A stretch of 40,779 nt of DNA from a virus. The notes under the pieces are model-generated. The model saw nothing but the letters and a program-made list of their open reading frames with translations. It was not told the origin of the DNA and searched no databases. Numbering within the stretch: the stretch's first letter is position 1; each line of letters begins with the position of its first letter. The position numbers and the translations under genes were made by a program. Below, one piece after another: positions 15,422 through 22,476 of this stretch. The stretch lies in IMG/VR virus record IMGVR_UViG_3300036715_000283, positions 1 through 40,779 of that record; one strand, given 5' to 3'.

Positions 15422-16354
15422 ATGAATTTATTTTTAGCTGCTATATATACTAATAACTATATGAGAACACAAAATCGGTTTATTAAATTAACCGAAGGTG
15501 AGCAGCAGATTGTTACAAGCATCCCTCACATTCTTGAGAGCTATCACTACGTCAAAGGGCAACAGTATGTGGACACTATGCGCGAACAAGGTGCAAAAGT
15601 ATTTTTGGATTCGGGTGCATTCTCTGCGCATAGCCTTGGTGTCAATATCAGCATTGACGATTACTGCCAGTATATTATCCGGAATCGTGATATATTGCGG
15701 GTTGATGGTAATGCTGTTATGGCTTCTGTCCTTGACGGGATTGGAGATGCTTTAAAGACTTGGCAAAACCAACTTTACATGGAATCACAAGGCGCGACAC
15801 CGTTACCATGCTTCCACTATGGGGAAGATCCACAATATTTAGATTGGTATGTGCAAAGATACGAATACATCACAATTGGTGGATTGGTTGGCAAAGCGCA
15901 ACAGGACCAAGAAGTTTGGCTAGATCGTATGTGGAACGAACATATGATAGATGGTAGTGGTCGTGCTAAATTAAAAGTCCATGCTTTTGGTATGACTGCG
16001 CCAAGTTTAATGAAGCGTTACCCTTGGCACTCTGTCGATTCCTCATCATGGATTCAAGCTGCTGCATTCGGTTCTATTTTTACAAGTGAGCACGGCCCAT
16101 TGGCTGTATCTGATAAATCACCAAGCAGACACGATAAAGGTAGGCATTTAACCACACTAACCGAAGTCGAGCGTAATTCTGTCCAAGAGATGTTAGCACG
16201 CAAAGGTTTTAATTTTGAGCGTCTATCCACAGTTTACGAAAGCCGTGCGTGTTACAATACATTGGGTTACATGGAACTTAACGATTTAGTGAATGAAGAC
16301 ATCAAACGTAAAGGTGGCGTCTTTACCTGTCAAGAAATGCAACAATTATTTTAG
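15422..16354 (+). CDS. dpdA: DpdA-like DNA-guanine transglycosylase
   Basis: A 310-residue protein of the phage DpdA group, distant relatives of tRNA-guanine transglycosylase that swap guanine in DNA for a 7-deazaguanine base. FLDSGAFSAHS (residues 61-71) corresponds to the TGT 'DSGG(F/Y)Q' site with catalytic Asp63. ITIGGLVGK matches the TGT substrate-recognition glycine loop, and KVHAFGMTAPSLMKRYPWHSVDSSSW holds the second conserved Asp near the nucleophile position. The tRNA-type C-terminal CxCxxC zinc site is missing, as expected for DpdA. No clear Shine-Dalgarno precedes ATG 15422. Placed straight after the preQ0 operon, it very probably inserts preQ0 or a derivative into phage DNA to evade restriction. 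A TAACCACAC copy is at 16149. Confidence 0.85.
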   Translation: MNLFLAAIYTNNYMRTQNRFIKLTEGEQQIVTSIPHILESYHYVKGQQYVDTMREQGAKVFLDSGAFSAHSLGVNISIDDYCQYIIRNRDILRVDGNAVMASVLDGIGDALKTWQNQLYMESQGATPLPCFHYGEDPQYLDWYVQRYEYITIGGLVGKAQQDQEVWLDRMWNEHMIDGSGRAKLKVHAFGMTAPSLMKRYPWHSVDSSSWIQAAAFGSIFTSEHGPLAVSDKSPSRHDKGRHLTTLTEVERNSVQEMLARKGFNFERLSTVYESRACYNTLGYMELNDLVNEDIKRKGGVFTCQEMQQLF

Positions 16355-16362
16355 GATATTAA

Positions 16363-17319
16363 ATGTTAAAAGCTCTTAAATTTTGTCAAGGTGCTGTTGC
16401 CAAAAAAGACTTCCTACCAGCTCTTACAAACTTTGTAATTGAGTACGGCAGGATACGAAGTTTTAATGGTGTGCTTGCGTTATGTAGCCCTATACCGTTT
16501 GACATTGCTTGTAAACCTGCTGCAACTACATTAATTAAAGCAATTGCTAATTGTGAAGACACTGTACAACTTTCGCTTACTAAAGCAGGTAGACTTTCAA
16601 TTAAGTCTGGTAAGTTTAAAGCTTTTGTAGATTGCATACAAGGTGATACAGTACATGCTGTTCCTGAAGGTTTAATTGTTAATTTTGACGGTGTAACATT
16701 CTTAAAAGGTTTAAAAACTGTTGCGCCTTTTATTGGTAGTGACGCAAGTCGACCATGGGCAAATGGTGTGCTATTTGAACGAAATAGTTTTTACGCTACA
16801 AATAACGTCATGCTTGTGCAATATTGGCTAGGGTTTGATTTCGGTTCCGCTTTAAACGTTCCTCGAGAAGCTGTGCAGGAAATGCTACGAATTGGGGAAC
16901 CGCCCACTTATGCACAAGTTGCTCAAGGCAGTATTACATTTCATTATGAAGGCGACCGCTGGTTGCGCACACAATTGTTTGATACAAAAGGTTGGCCGAA
17001 TATTGATGCAGTTTTGGATAAAGCGTCTACACAGCAACCAATCCAAGAAGGTTTGTTTAAGGCGCTTAGTGTGGTCAAACCATTTGTAGACAAAGCTGGT
17101 GTAATTTTGTTTGAGGACGAAGGTATAACCACACATACGGACGAAACCGAGGGCGCGTCTTATGGTGTGCAAGGACTGAAAGCTGACGGTAAGTATAATA
17201 TTGCAATGCTAGAAATACTTGAAGGTAGTGCAGTGACAATTGATTGGTCTTTGTATCCAAAACCTGCTTTATTTTGCGGTGAAAATTTACGTGGTGCAAT
17301 TGTAGGTATGAAGAAGTAA
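16363..17319 (+). CDS. DNA sliding clamp (DnaN/beta-like)
   Basis: A 318-residue protein shaped like a bacterial beta clamp subunit, though slightly short for the usual 366. Clues: an N-terminal LKFCQGAVAKKDFLPALTNF block, GRLSIKSGKFKAFVDCIQGD, then RPWANGVLFERNSFYATNNVMLVQYWLG, which parallels DnaN's 'R..LNGV.....L..VATDGHRLA'. It begins eight bases after dpdA and precedes the family B polymerase, whose processivity factor it probably is. No clamp loader is visible here, so host loading is possible. Contains one TAACCACAC copy (17126). Divergence makes the call moderately secure. Confidence 0.7.
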   Translation: MLKALKFCQGAVAKKDFLPALTNFVIEYGRIRSFNGVLALCSPIPFDIACKPAATTLIKAIANCEDTVQLSLTKAGRLSIKSGKFKAFVDCIQGDTVHAVPEGLIVNFDGVTFLKGLKTVAPFIGSDASRPWANGVLFERNSFYATNNVMLVQYWLGFDFGSALNVPREAVQEMLRIGEPPTYAQVAQGSITFHYEGDRWLRTQLFDTKGWPNIDAVLDKASTQQPIQEGLFKALSVVKPFVDKAGVILFEDEGITTHTDETEGASYGVQGLKADGKYNIAMLEILEGSAVTIDWSLYPKPALFCGENLRGAIVGMKK

Positions 17320-17327
17320 GTTCACCA

Positions 17328-17357
17328 TTGTTATGTCTTTAATAACGGTGCTATAAT
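17328..17357 (+). promoter_or_regulatory. Possible sigma70 promoter for the small ORF and polymerase
   Basis: TTGTTA (17328-17333), an 18-base spacer and TATAAT (17352-17357) lie just after the clamp gene. The spacer contains part of an imperfect stem (CACC...GTTAT with ATAAC-GGTG, 17323-17350). The perfect -10 and position 20 bases before an AGGAGG ribosome binding site support it. Confidence 0.4.
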
Positions 17358-17377
17358 AAAACTTTACAGGAGGTAAT

Positions 17378-17527
17378 ATGCACATAATACGAGAACTAAC
17401 AGAGGATGAATACGAAATGCTTATTGACGAAAACTCTGATATTGAAGGTACTATTTACCCTGGACAATTGATTAAAGCTGCATTTGCTTTAGCTACAGGG
17501 AGACCTGAAAATGTCATGCTGCACTAA
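17378..17527 (+). CDS. 49-residue acidic small protein
   Basis: ATG 17378 is preceded by a perfect AGGAGG (17368-17373) at good spacing and by a promoter-like TATAAT. The product is 49 residues, begins MHIIRELTEDEYEMLIDENS, is acidic in its first half and ends with IYPGQLIKAAFALATGRPENVMLH, which looks helical. It sits alone between the clamp and polymerase genes. No family is recognised. Tiny acidic proteins in early phage regions are often host-takeover or DNA-mimic inhibitors, but that is speculation. Confidence 0.65.
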   Translation: MHIIRELTEDEYEMLIDENSDIEGTIYPGQLIKAAFALATGRPENVMLH

Positions 17528-17581
17528 ATAATTTTGTAGTACTGCCGGGCGTCAGTCACACGCTACTTATAAGGTTTAAAA

Positions 17582-19597
17582 ATGTCAAAAAGAGCAGACG
17601 CAGTCGGTCTTTTCTGGGAAGATTTTGCACCAGTAAAAGCACCACCGAAAGAAAAAATAAAACGTACACCACCTGAGCGTTTTTGGGAAGAAGCAGATTA
17701 CCTACCTTCCCTACCTGAAGCACTAGCTTGGAAACCAGATCTATTTACAGATATAGAACTTTGGCAAGCTTCTATAAACAAAGAAAAACTAACGTGGGAT
17801 ATTGAAGTTTATCCAAACTATTGTTTGTTTGCGTTCAAGTCTATTGTGAGTAAAAAGGTTATTTATTTTGAACTGTACGAAGACGACCAAACTTTCGATA
17901 TTCCAAAACTAGAATGGATTTTACGCAACTTTACTGTTATTACTTTTAATGGTAAGAAATACGACGCGCCTATAACCACACTTGCTCTTGCTGGTTATGG
18001 GTCTGAAAGTTTGTGGGAAGCTACCTGCATGATTATTGTAGAACGTTTGCAATCTAAAGACGTTTACAAAAGGTTTAATACAAAGAGTTTGGAAACAGAC
18101 CATATTGACTTAATCCAACTTACAGCACTTAATACAAGCTTGAAAGCTGCTGGCGCACGGTTACATTGCCCCAAGCTGCAAGACTTGCCTGTGAAAGCTG
18201 GCACATGGCTTAATACAAACCAAATTGCAATAGTTCGTTTCTATTGTATTAATGATTTGGATAACACAGAGTTGTTATATAACGATTTGCAACCACAAAT
18301 TGAAATTAGAGAAGTGCAGGGTAAGAAATACGGATTAGACCTGCGTTCACATTCAGATGCGCAAATGGCAGAAGCTATTATTTCCACGCAGTTGAAAAAG
18401 ATTAGCGGTAAGAAACGTATTAACCGAACAGAGTTACCCGCTGGTACTTGGTACAACTACAAACCACAAAGATACCTTAAATACAATAGTATCTTTATGA
18501 ACAGTGTGCTGTCTCTTATTGCAAATGCTGTGTTCCATATTGACCCTATACAGGGTACACTTATTATGCCTAAAGAAGTTGCAGAGCTTGCAATTACAAT
18601 AGGTAAAGCAACTTATCAAATGGGTATTGGTGGATTACATAGCCAAGAAAAAACAATTGCGCATGTTGCAGATGAAAACTACTTTATTGCTGATACAGAC
18701 GCAACTTCTTATTACCCTTACTTAATTCTAAATGCGGGTATCACGCCTAGTAATCTTGGTGCAAACTTTCTTATTGTTTATAATGGAATTGTTGTTGAAC
18801 GGGTTAGCGCAAAGCAACTAGGTTTTGCAAGTGTTGCAGAGTGCTTAAAAATTGTGGTTAACGGTACTTTCGGAAAGCTTGGTAGCCCGTGGTCTATTAT
18901 GTATGCACCAAACTTAATGATGCAAGTAACCATTGGCGGACAGTTATCTATGCTAATGCTTGTTGAAACATTTGAGTTAAACGATATTGAAGTTGTGTCG
19001 GTAAATACAGACGGTATTGTGGTTAAGTGTCTACGTAGTAAAGAAGCATTATTTAACCAAATTGTAAAAGATTGGGAAAAGGTTACAGGGTTTAGTACAG
19101 AGGAAGTTAGATATAAAGCTGTGTATAGTAGGGACATTAATAACTACATTGCTATATATGAAAAACCGCAAAAAGGTGAACTACTTAAACTAAAAGGCGC
19201 TTATGCTAAGACTTCATCTAAAAAGAACGCTGTAAATGAAATTTGCATTGACGCAGTTAAAGCAATGATAACCACACAAACACCTATTGCGCAGACAATT
19301 ATGTCTTGCCGACAAATAAGTAGATTTACAACAATGCGCCAAGTTACGGGAGGTTGTGTTAAAGACAATCAGTATCTTGGTAAGGTTGCTCGTTGGTATT
19401 ACGCTGAGGGCGTTGAAGGTGTTATTATTAGTACTAAAAAAGGCGCCACAGTACCTAGAACTGAAGGTGCAAAACCCTGTATGGATTTACCTGATACATT
19501 TCCAACAGACATAAATTATCAGTGGTATATTGATGAAGCATATTCAATATTAGAAGATATTGGCTATACACCAAAACAATTGTTATTAGCTGCATAA
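17582..19597 (+). CDS. Family B DNA polymerase with 3'-5' exonuclease
   Basis: A 671-residue replicative polymerase. Exonuclease motifs: Exo I TWDIEVYP (Asp73, Glu75), Exo II ITFNGKKYDAP (Asn123, Asp128), Exo III YCINDLD (221-227). Polymerase motifs: A DTDATSYYP (371-379), B LKIVVNGTFGKLG (422-434) and C SVNTDG (473-478). Motif B reads NGTFG where NSxYG is usual, a variant common in small phage PolBs. The region preceding motif A (about 280-360) would hold the template-binding elements. It probably works with the prim-pol, clamp-like protein, ligase and SF2 helicase. Copying a 7-deazaguanine-containing template is expected of it. TAACCACAC copies at 17973 and 19269 both encode Ile-Thr-Thr. 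Confidence 0.9.
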   Translation: MSKRADAVGLFWEDFAPVKAPPKEKIKRTPPERFWEEADYLPSLPEALAWKPDLFTDIELWQASINKEKLTWDIEVYPNYCLFAFKSIVSKKVIYFELYEDDQTFDIPKLEWILRNFTVITFNGKKYDAPITTLALAGYGSESLWEATCMIIVERLQSKDVYKRFNTKSLETDHIDLIQLTALNTSLKAAGARLHCPKLQDLPVKAGTWLNTNQIAIVRFYCINDLDNTELLYNDLQPQIEIREVQGKKYGLDLRSHSDAQMAEAIISTQLKKISGKKRINRTELPAGTWYNYKPQRYLKYNSIFMNSVLSLIANAVFHIDPIQGTLIMPKEVAELAITIGKATYQMGIGGLHSQEKTIAHVADENYFIADTDATSYYPYLILNAGITPSNLGANFLIVYNGIVVERVSAKQLGFASVAECLKIVVNGTFGKLGSPWSIMYAPNLMMQVTIGGQLSMLMLVETFELNDIEVVSVNTDGIVVKCLRSKEALFNQIVKDWEKVTGFSTEEVRYKAVYSRDINNYIAIYEKPQKGELLKLKGAYAKTSSKKNAVNEICIDAVKAMITTQTPIAQTIMSCRQISRFTTMRQVTGGCVKDNQYLGKVARWYYAEGVEGVIISTKKGATVPRTEGAKPCMDLPDTFPTDINYQWYIDEAYSILEDIGYTPKQLLLAA

Positions 19598-19648
19598 ATT
19601 GCTGTTGGTACTAAGTGCTATATTTTGTTTTTAAACAGCGTAGCGGTA

Positions 19649-19837
19649 CTACCAGCGCAACCCAAACAGTTTATTTATTACCAAAGCAAGTACACTAATA
19701 AACATTCCCAACAAACCTGTAAACCATAAATGGAAATTCAGTATTGTTGGGAATTTCTCAGACCTATAATTCAAATACCAGCCGAAGAAGCAAGCTAGGG
19801 CAAATATTCCGAATTGGGTCACTTTCTTATAGTCCAA
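19649..19837 (-). CDS. Two-TM small membrane protein
   Basis: A 62-residue protein with two hydrophobic segments: FGIFALACFFGWYL (about 9-22) and LWFTGLLGMFISVLALVINKLFG (about 37-59), separated by a charged loop (NYRSEKFP). It overlaps the end of the papain-like gene by 19 bases and is the last gene of the - strand lysis block, facing the end of the polymerase gene 51 bases away. It could be a holin or antiholin component, or a membrane partner of the protease. No family is recognised. Confidence 0.6.
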   Translation of the reverse strand: MDYKKVTQFGIFALACFFGWYLNYRSEKFPTILNFHLWFTGLLGMFISVLALVINKLFGLRW

Positions 19838-20541
19838 AAGTCGTCTGATAATTTGCGAGTAAGGTAATCAAATGGAAGTGTGAAGTAACCTTTTTGCCCC
19901 CATTGATCGCCCCACGAATTGCGTACAAGAATCCGCCGATTTATTTTGTCGTAGCCAACTGCCATAACAGCATGACCGCCTAATGCCTTCTCTTTTGCGG
20001 TAGGCATGTTGACTATGCCAGTTTTTGCCACATCTGCACTCTCAAAACCTTCGTAGACAGTAAATCCAAATACAAAGGGAAATCCAGCAGCCAGACATTG
20101 CAGCATATCGTCTAGCGTGGTTAATCTCTGATAGCTTGAAATAGTTGTTTTCGCAGCCTCTTTGTAGCTTTTTGCAGATGGCTTAGATTTAAATTTTGCA
20201 ATGTTATATGGCCATGTTAGTTCAGTACATACACCAAGGTTAGCAATCGACTTAATACCATCGCGTATCATTGCGCCAGCATCTTGCTTGATTGTACCTT
20301 CAATAGATCGCTCATTAAAGTAAATGAATAGCCGAGAGAATGCTACGCTAACAGAGTGGATAAATCCCATTGCGCCTGCAAGTGCATTGCCAGTACACGA
20401 CCCCAATTGCCCTTGATCGACAATAGTAGGGCATTTATCTCGTAGATCAACTACATCCGGTATTGGTGAGCCAGTATGCATAAATATATGATCTCGATGA
20501 TCTGGCAAATCCGGCTTCCAAGTATATTTTTTAGTGTTCAT
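19819..20541 (-). CDS. Papain-family (C1A) cysteine protease
   Basis: A 240-residue peptidase with the complete C1A active site. Oxyanion Gln43 or Gln45 and nucleophile Cys49 are in DQGQLGSCTGNAL, catalytic His190 is in LGGHAVMAVGYD, and Asn208 is in RNSWGDQWG. The lead-in WKPDLPDHRD and VDLRDKCP is typical of bacterial and viral C1A proteins without a propeptide. No signal peptide is evident, so it may act in the cytoplasm, be carried in the virion, or reach the envelope after holin triggering. It overlaps the Rz gene by four bases. Papain-like proteases are uncommon in phage lysis blocks; role unknown. Confidence 0.85.
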   Translation of the reverse strand: MNTKKYTWKPDLPDHRDHIFMHTGSPIPDVVDLRDKCPTIVDQGQLGSCTGNALAGAMGFIHSVSVAFSRLFIYFNERSIEGTIKQDAGAMIRDGIKSIANLGVCTELTWPYNIAKFKSKPSAKSYKEAAKTTISSYQRLTTLDDMLQCLAAGFPFVFGFTVYEGFESADVAKTGIVNMPTAKEKALGGHAVMAVGYDKINRRILVRNSWGDQWGQKGYFTLPFDYLTRKLSDDFWTIRK

Positions 20542-21092
20542 TTCTGCTCCATATATAATCCGTTATCCTTGATCCATTGCTGACACGCCGCATTCTGAAT
20601 GACAACGCTCTGTGCTTCTTTAACTATTTCATAAAGACCGTCTGCAATCTTGTCAGGAAGTCGATATTGACTGACTTCATTATTTCCTTCGGCGCTTGCG
20701 GCAGTGGCTTTGCTGGCAAATCCCGTACAATAGTCTTTTGGGAGCAGCAGCCCGCCATGAGACTTATCAGCAGCAATGCGCTTGTTAAAATCAGTATCTT
20801 TGTCTTTAAGTTTTTGCTCATAGTCGCTCACCACTTTCGTATTTTTTTTTTCGTAAAGTAAAACTGTTGCAGCATTTTCTTTCTTGCGATTTTCAATTGC
20901 AAGCTTCTCAGCATCAGCATCTAGCAGTTTTTGCTTATCCCATTCTGTGCGAATTTCAACCCGCCCCTGCTCACGCCAATGGTTAGCAACTTCATGCGCT
21001 ACATAAGTAACGCTAGCAAGCAGCGCGAACGCAGCAGCTATTTTTATGTAAAGTAGATAGGGCTTAAAAAAGCCAGTAACAAGATCCAACAT
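20538..21092 (-). CDS. Rz: Inner-membrane spanin (Rz-like)
   Basis: A 184-residue protein from ATG 21092, chosen because AAGGAATAACG lies just upstream; longer in-frame starts (to 21161) run into the holin gene. It has an N-terminal membrane helix (LLYIKIAAAFALLASVTYVA), then a periplasmic coiled coil rich in Lys/Glu/Asp (KQKLLDADAEKLAIENRKKEN). This is the i-spanin layout: the coiled coil pairs with the o-spanin lipoprotein to fuse inner and outer membranes in the final lysis step. The o-spanin gene is nested inside in another frame. Shows the host is Gram-negative. Confidence 0.85.
   Translation of the reverse strand: MLDLVTGFFKPYLLYIKIAAAFALLASVTYVAHEVANHWREQGRVEIRTEWDKQKLLDADAEKLAIENRKKENAATVLLYEKKNTKVVSDYEQKLKDKDTDFNKRIAADKSHGGLLLPKDYCTGFASKATAASAEGNNEVSQYRLPDKIADGLYEIVKEAQSVVIQNAACQQWIKDNGLYMEQK
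20624..20821 (-). CDS. Rz1: Outer-membrane spanin lipoprotein (Rz1-like), nested in Rz
   Basis: A 65-residue protein wholly inside Rz in a different frame. Lys-rich start (MSKNLKTK), hydrophobic signal (ILILTSALLLISLMAG), and lipobox-type cleavage before Cys25 or Cys26 (LMAGCC). It is followed by a Pro-rich stretch (LPAKPLPQAPKE), the classic Rz1 signature. After lipidation it would sit in the inner leaflet of the outer membrane and join Rz across the periplasm. Nested Rz1 is the lambda-type arrangement, which makes the pairing secure. Confidence 0.85.
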   Translation of the reverse strand: MSKNLKTKILILTSALLLISLMAGCCSQKTIVRDLPAKPLPQAPKEIMKSVNIDFLTRLQTVFMK

Positions 21093-21094
21093 CG

Positions 21095-21340
21095 TTATTC
21101 CTTCTGTGGTGGTGGTTCGGTATTTTTCATGCCATAGATAGCTGCCGAGTGTCCTGTGCAAACTGCCACCAATGCACCTGCCATAGCCAATAGATCCACA
21201 TCAAAGCCCGACCATCCGCGATGTACCGCAACTGCACAGATGACAATCATCGAACCTGCCCATGAAAACTTAGCCATGTGGTAGGTTTCATTGTCAGCAC
21301 CTGTAAAAATGTTCTTGCATATTTGTCTTACTGGAATCAT
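21095..21340 (-). CDS. Holin-like small membrane protein
   Basis: An 81-residue protein with two hydrophobic helices, FSWAGSMIVICAVAVHRGW (about 25-43) and LLAMAGALVAVCTGHSAAIYGM (about 50-71). It has a polar N-terminus and a Pro/charged tail (KNTEPPPQKE). This two-TM class II holin layout and its position directly before Rz support a pore-forming role that controls lysis time. Its stop is three bases before the Rz start. Which of the three small membrane proteins here is the true holin cannot be decided from sequence. Confidence 0.6.
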   Translation of the reverse strand: MIPVRQICKNIFTGADNETYHMAKFSWAGSMIVICAVAVHRGWSGFDVDLLAMAGALVAVCTGHSAAIYGMKNTEPPPQKE

Positions 21341-21341
21341 T

Positions 21342-21656
21342 TTAATCTCCGGTTCCTCGACACATTGCTTTTTCCAAAATGTCTTTTTGTTTTCCTGCCT
21401 CTAATGTTTGCCATTGCATATTTGTGCGCCAATTGTCTTCACCGCAAGCGCACAATGGTTTTTTGTGATCGACAATATATCCGTCACATTGCTTCTGGAT
21501 CTTGTTCGTTGCGGGGCATACATTATGCGCCTTGAATTGTGCGACTTGATAAGAACTGCGCTTAATCTTGCCGTGTGAGTCACGCTTCGGTTGGCACACT
21601 GCTGCAAAGCATGGTGACGATAGAAAAATACAGATAAGTAAGAGAATTTTTTTCAT
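21342..21656 (-). CDS. Secreted HNH-nuclease-like protein
   Basis: A 104-residue protein. It has a clear Sec signal peptide (MKKILLLICIFLSSPCFAA, cleavage probably after AA at about 19). The mature part resembles phage HNH-type proteins: YIVDHKKPLCACGEDNWRTNMQWQTLEAGKQKD, with the first His after Asp, the central Asn and the WQT...K-D segment. Six cysteines in the mature part fit periplasmic disulfides. The last HNH histidine is not obvious. It overlaps the endolysin gene and precedes the holin, so it would be exported to the periplasm during late infection. Possible jobs are degradation of extracellular or competitor DNA, or a non-nuclease role of the fold. Confidence 0.65.
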   Translation of the reverse strand: MKKILLLICIFLSSPCFAAVCQPKRDSHGKIKRSSYQVAQFKAHNVCPATNKIQKQCDGYIVDHKKPLCACGEDNWRTNMQWQTLEAGKQKDILEKAMCRGTGD

Positions 21657-22174
21657 ACGATTACCATCTTTGCACGGTTAAAATAAACAACTCGCGATGC
21701 CAAGCCATTAACACCACCATTAATTTTCTTCGTTACACCTAAAAAGTCTTCGTTGTCTGCAAGCTCATTACAGCTATGCATCTTCCAGAACCATGCTGCA
21801 CTACGGCAGGCATTTGCTGGCGTCTCCAATAATTCTGGATGGTCTACGCAAGGAATTTGCAGAGCACCTTGCAGCTTCTTATAGTTGAAATATCCGGTCA
21901 GTTGGATAAGGCCGCGGCCTTTATATTTTTTACCATAACCAGCTACCGTGTTACCTAAATCTTTGCGGTTTTCGTAGGCTTCACCAGTTGCTAGTTCCTG
22001 CGTATACCTGAACTCACCTGATTCATGGGCAATTTGCGCAACAAACATTTGTATGCGTTGAATAGTGTCAATCTCAAACTCTTCTATCGCTGTATCCAGT
22101 GGGTCGAGGAATAGAGGTATGCGCTTTATACCGAATGGCATAATCTTAATTAACTGCTCAGCGGTAAGCTTCAT
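21653..22174 (-). CDS. GH19-type endolysin
   Basis: A 173-residue glycoside hydrolase family 19 (chitinase-like) lysozyme that cleaves the glycan strands of peptidoglycan. VAQIAHESGEFRYTQEL (about 45-61) contains the catalytic Glu after His. GYGKKYKGRGLIQLTGYFNYKKL (about 79-101) is the diagnostic substrate-cleft motif, and VTKKINGG is the C-terminal motif. It has no signal peptide or SAR domain, so it depends on a holin for release. Overlaps both neighbours by four bases within a continuously coupled - strand operon. Confidence 0.9.
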   Translation of the reverse strand: MKLTAEQLIKIMPFGIKRIPLFLDPLDTAIEEFEIDTIQRIQMFVAQIAHESGEFRYTQELATGEAYENRKDLGNTVAGYGKKYKGRGLIQLTGYFNYKKLQGALQIPCVDHPELLETPANACRSAAWFWKMHSCNELADNEDFLGVTKKINGGVNGLASRVVYFNRAKMVIV

Positions 22175-22476
22175 TTAGCTGCTCCTACACGTTCAAGCAA
22201 ACGATCCAATTTTTGATTTACTTCTCGCAAATCCTCGCGTGCGGTTTTTCTCTGATCATCCAACATCGCTTCTTGTCGGTGGTCGATCACGATCTGGTTT
22301 ATTTTTGCCTCTTCCAGAACGACTACACGTTTATCCATCGTGGACCATGCAATTGCACCTGTAGCAATGAAGCCCAAGAACGTAAGAATATGGCCCAAAT
22401 TAATTGTATTATCGAACCTCACTTTTCTGTCCAGTGGGCTAACATCTAAAAAATCACTTGGCGCGTTTTGGTTCAT
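22171..22476 (-). CDS. Single-TM lysis-block protein with coiled-coil tail
   Basis: A 101-residue protein. It has a polar N-terminus (about 26 residues), one membrane helix (LGHILTFLGFIATGAIAWSTM, about 27-47), then a charged coiled coil (KRVVVLEEAKINQIV ... DLREVNQKLDRLLERV). This layout is common in phage proteins next to endolysins and may be an antiholin or pinholin-type holin. It overlaps the endolysin and the 22473 gene by four bases each. Function is inferred from context only. Confidence 0.6.
   Translation of the reverse strand: MNQNAPSDFLDVSPLDRKVRFDNTINLGHILTFLGFIATGAIAWSTMDKRVVVLEEAKINQIVIDHRQEAMLDDQRKTAREDLREVNQKLDRLLERVGAAK

Noticed and set aside
1400-19500. High frequency of GGTAAG in the left arm
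   Set aside because: Mostly in-frame Gly-Lys codons (GGT AAG) alternating with GGTAAA; explained by codon context rather than a DNA-level site.
19598-19648. Bidirectional terminator between the converging arms
   Set aside because: T-rich, with short matching fragments, but I could not build a convincing stem followed by a U-run in either direction.
20538-21161. Longer Rz starting at 21161
   Set aside because: The extension lies within the holin gene; ATG 21092 has a proper AAGGA ribosome binding site and gives a normal i-spanin N-terminus.
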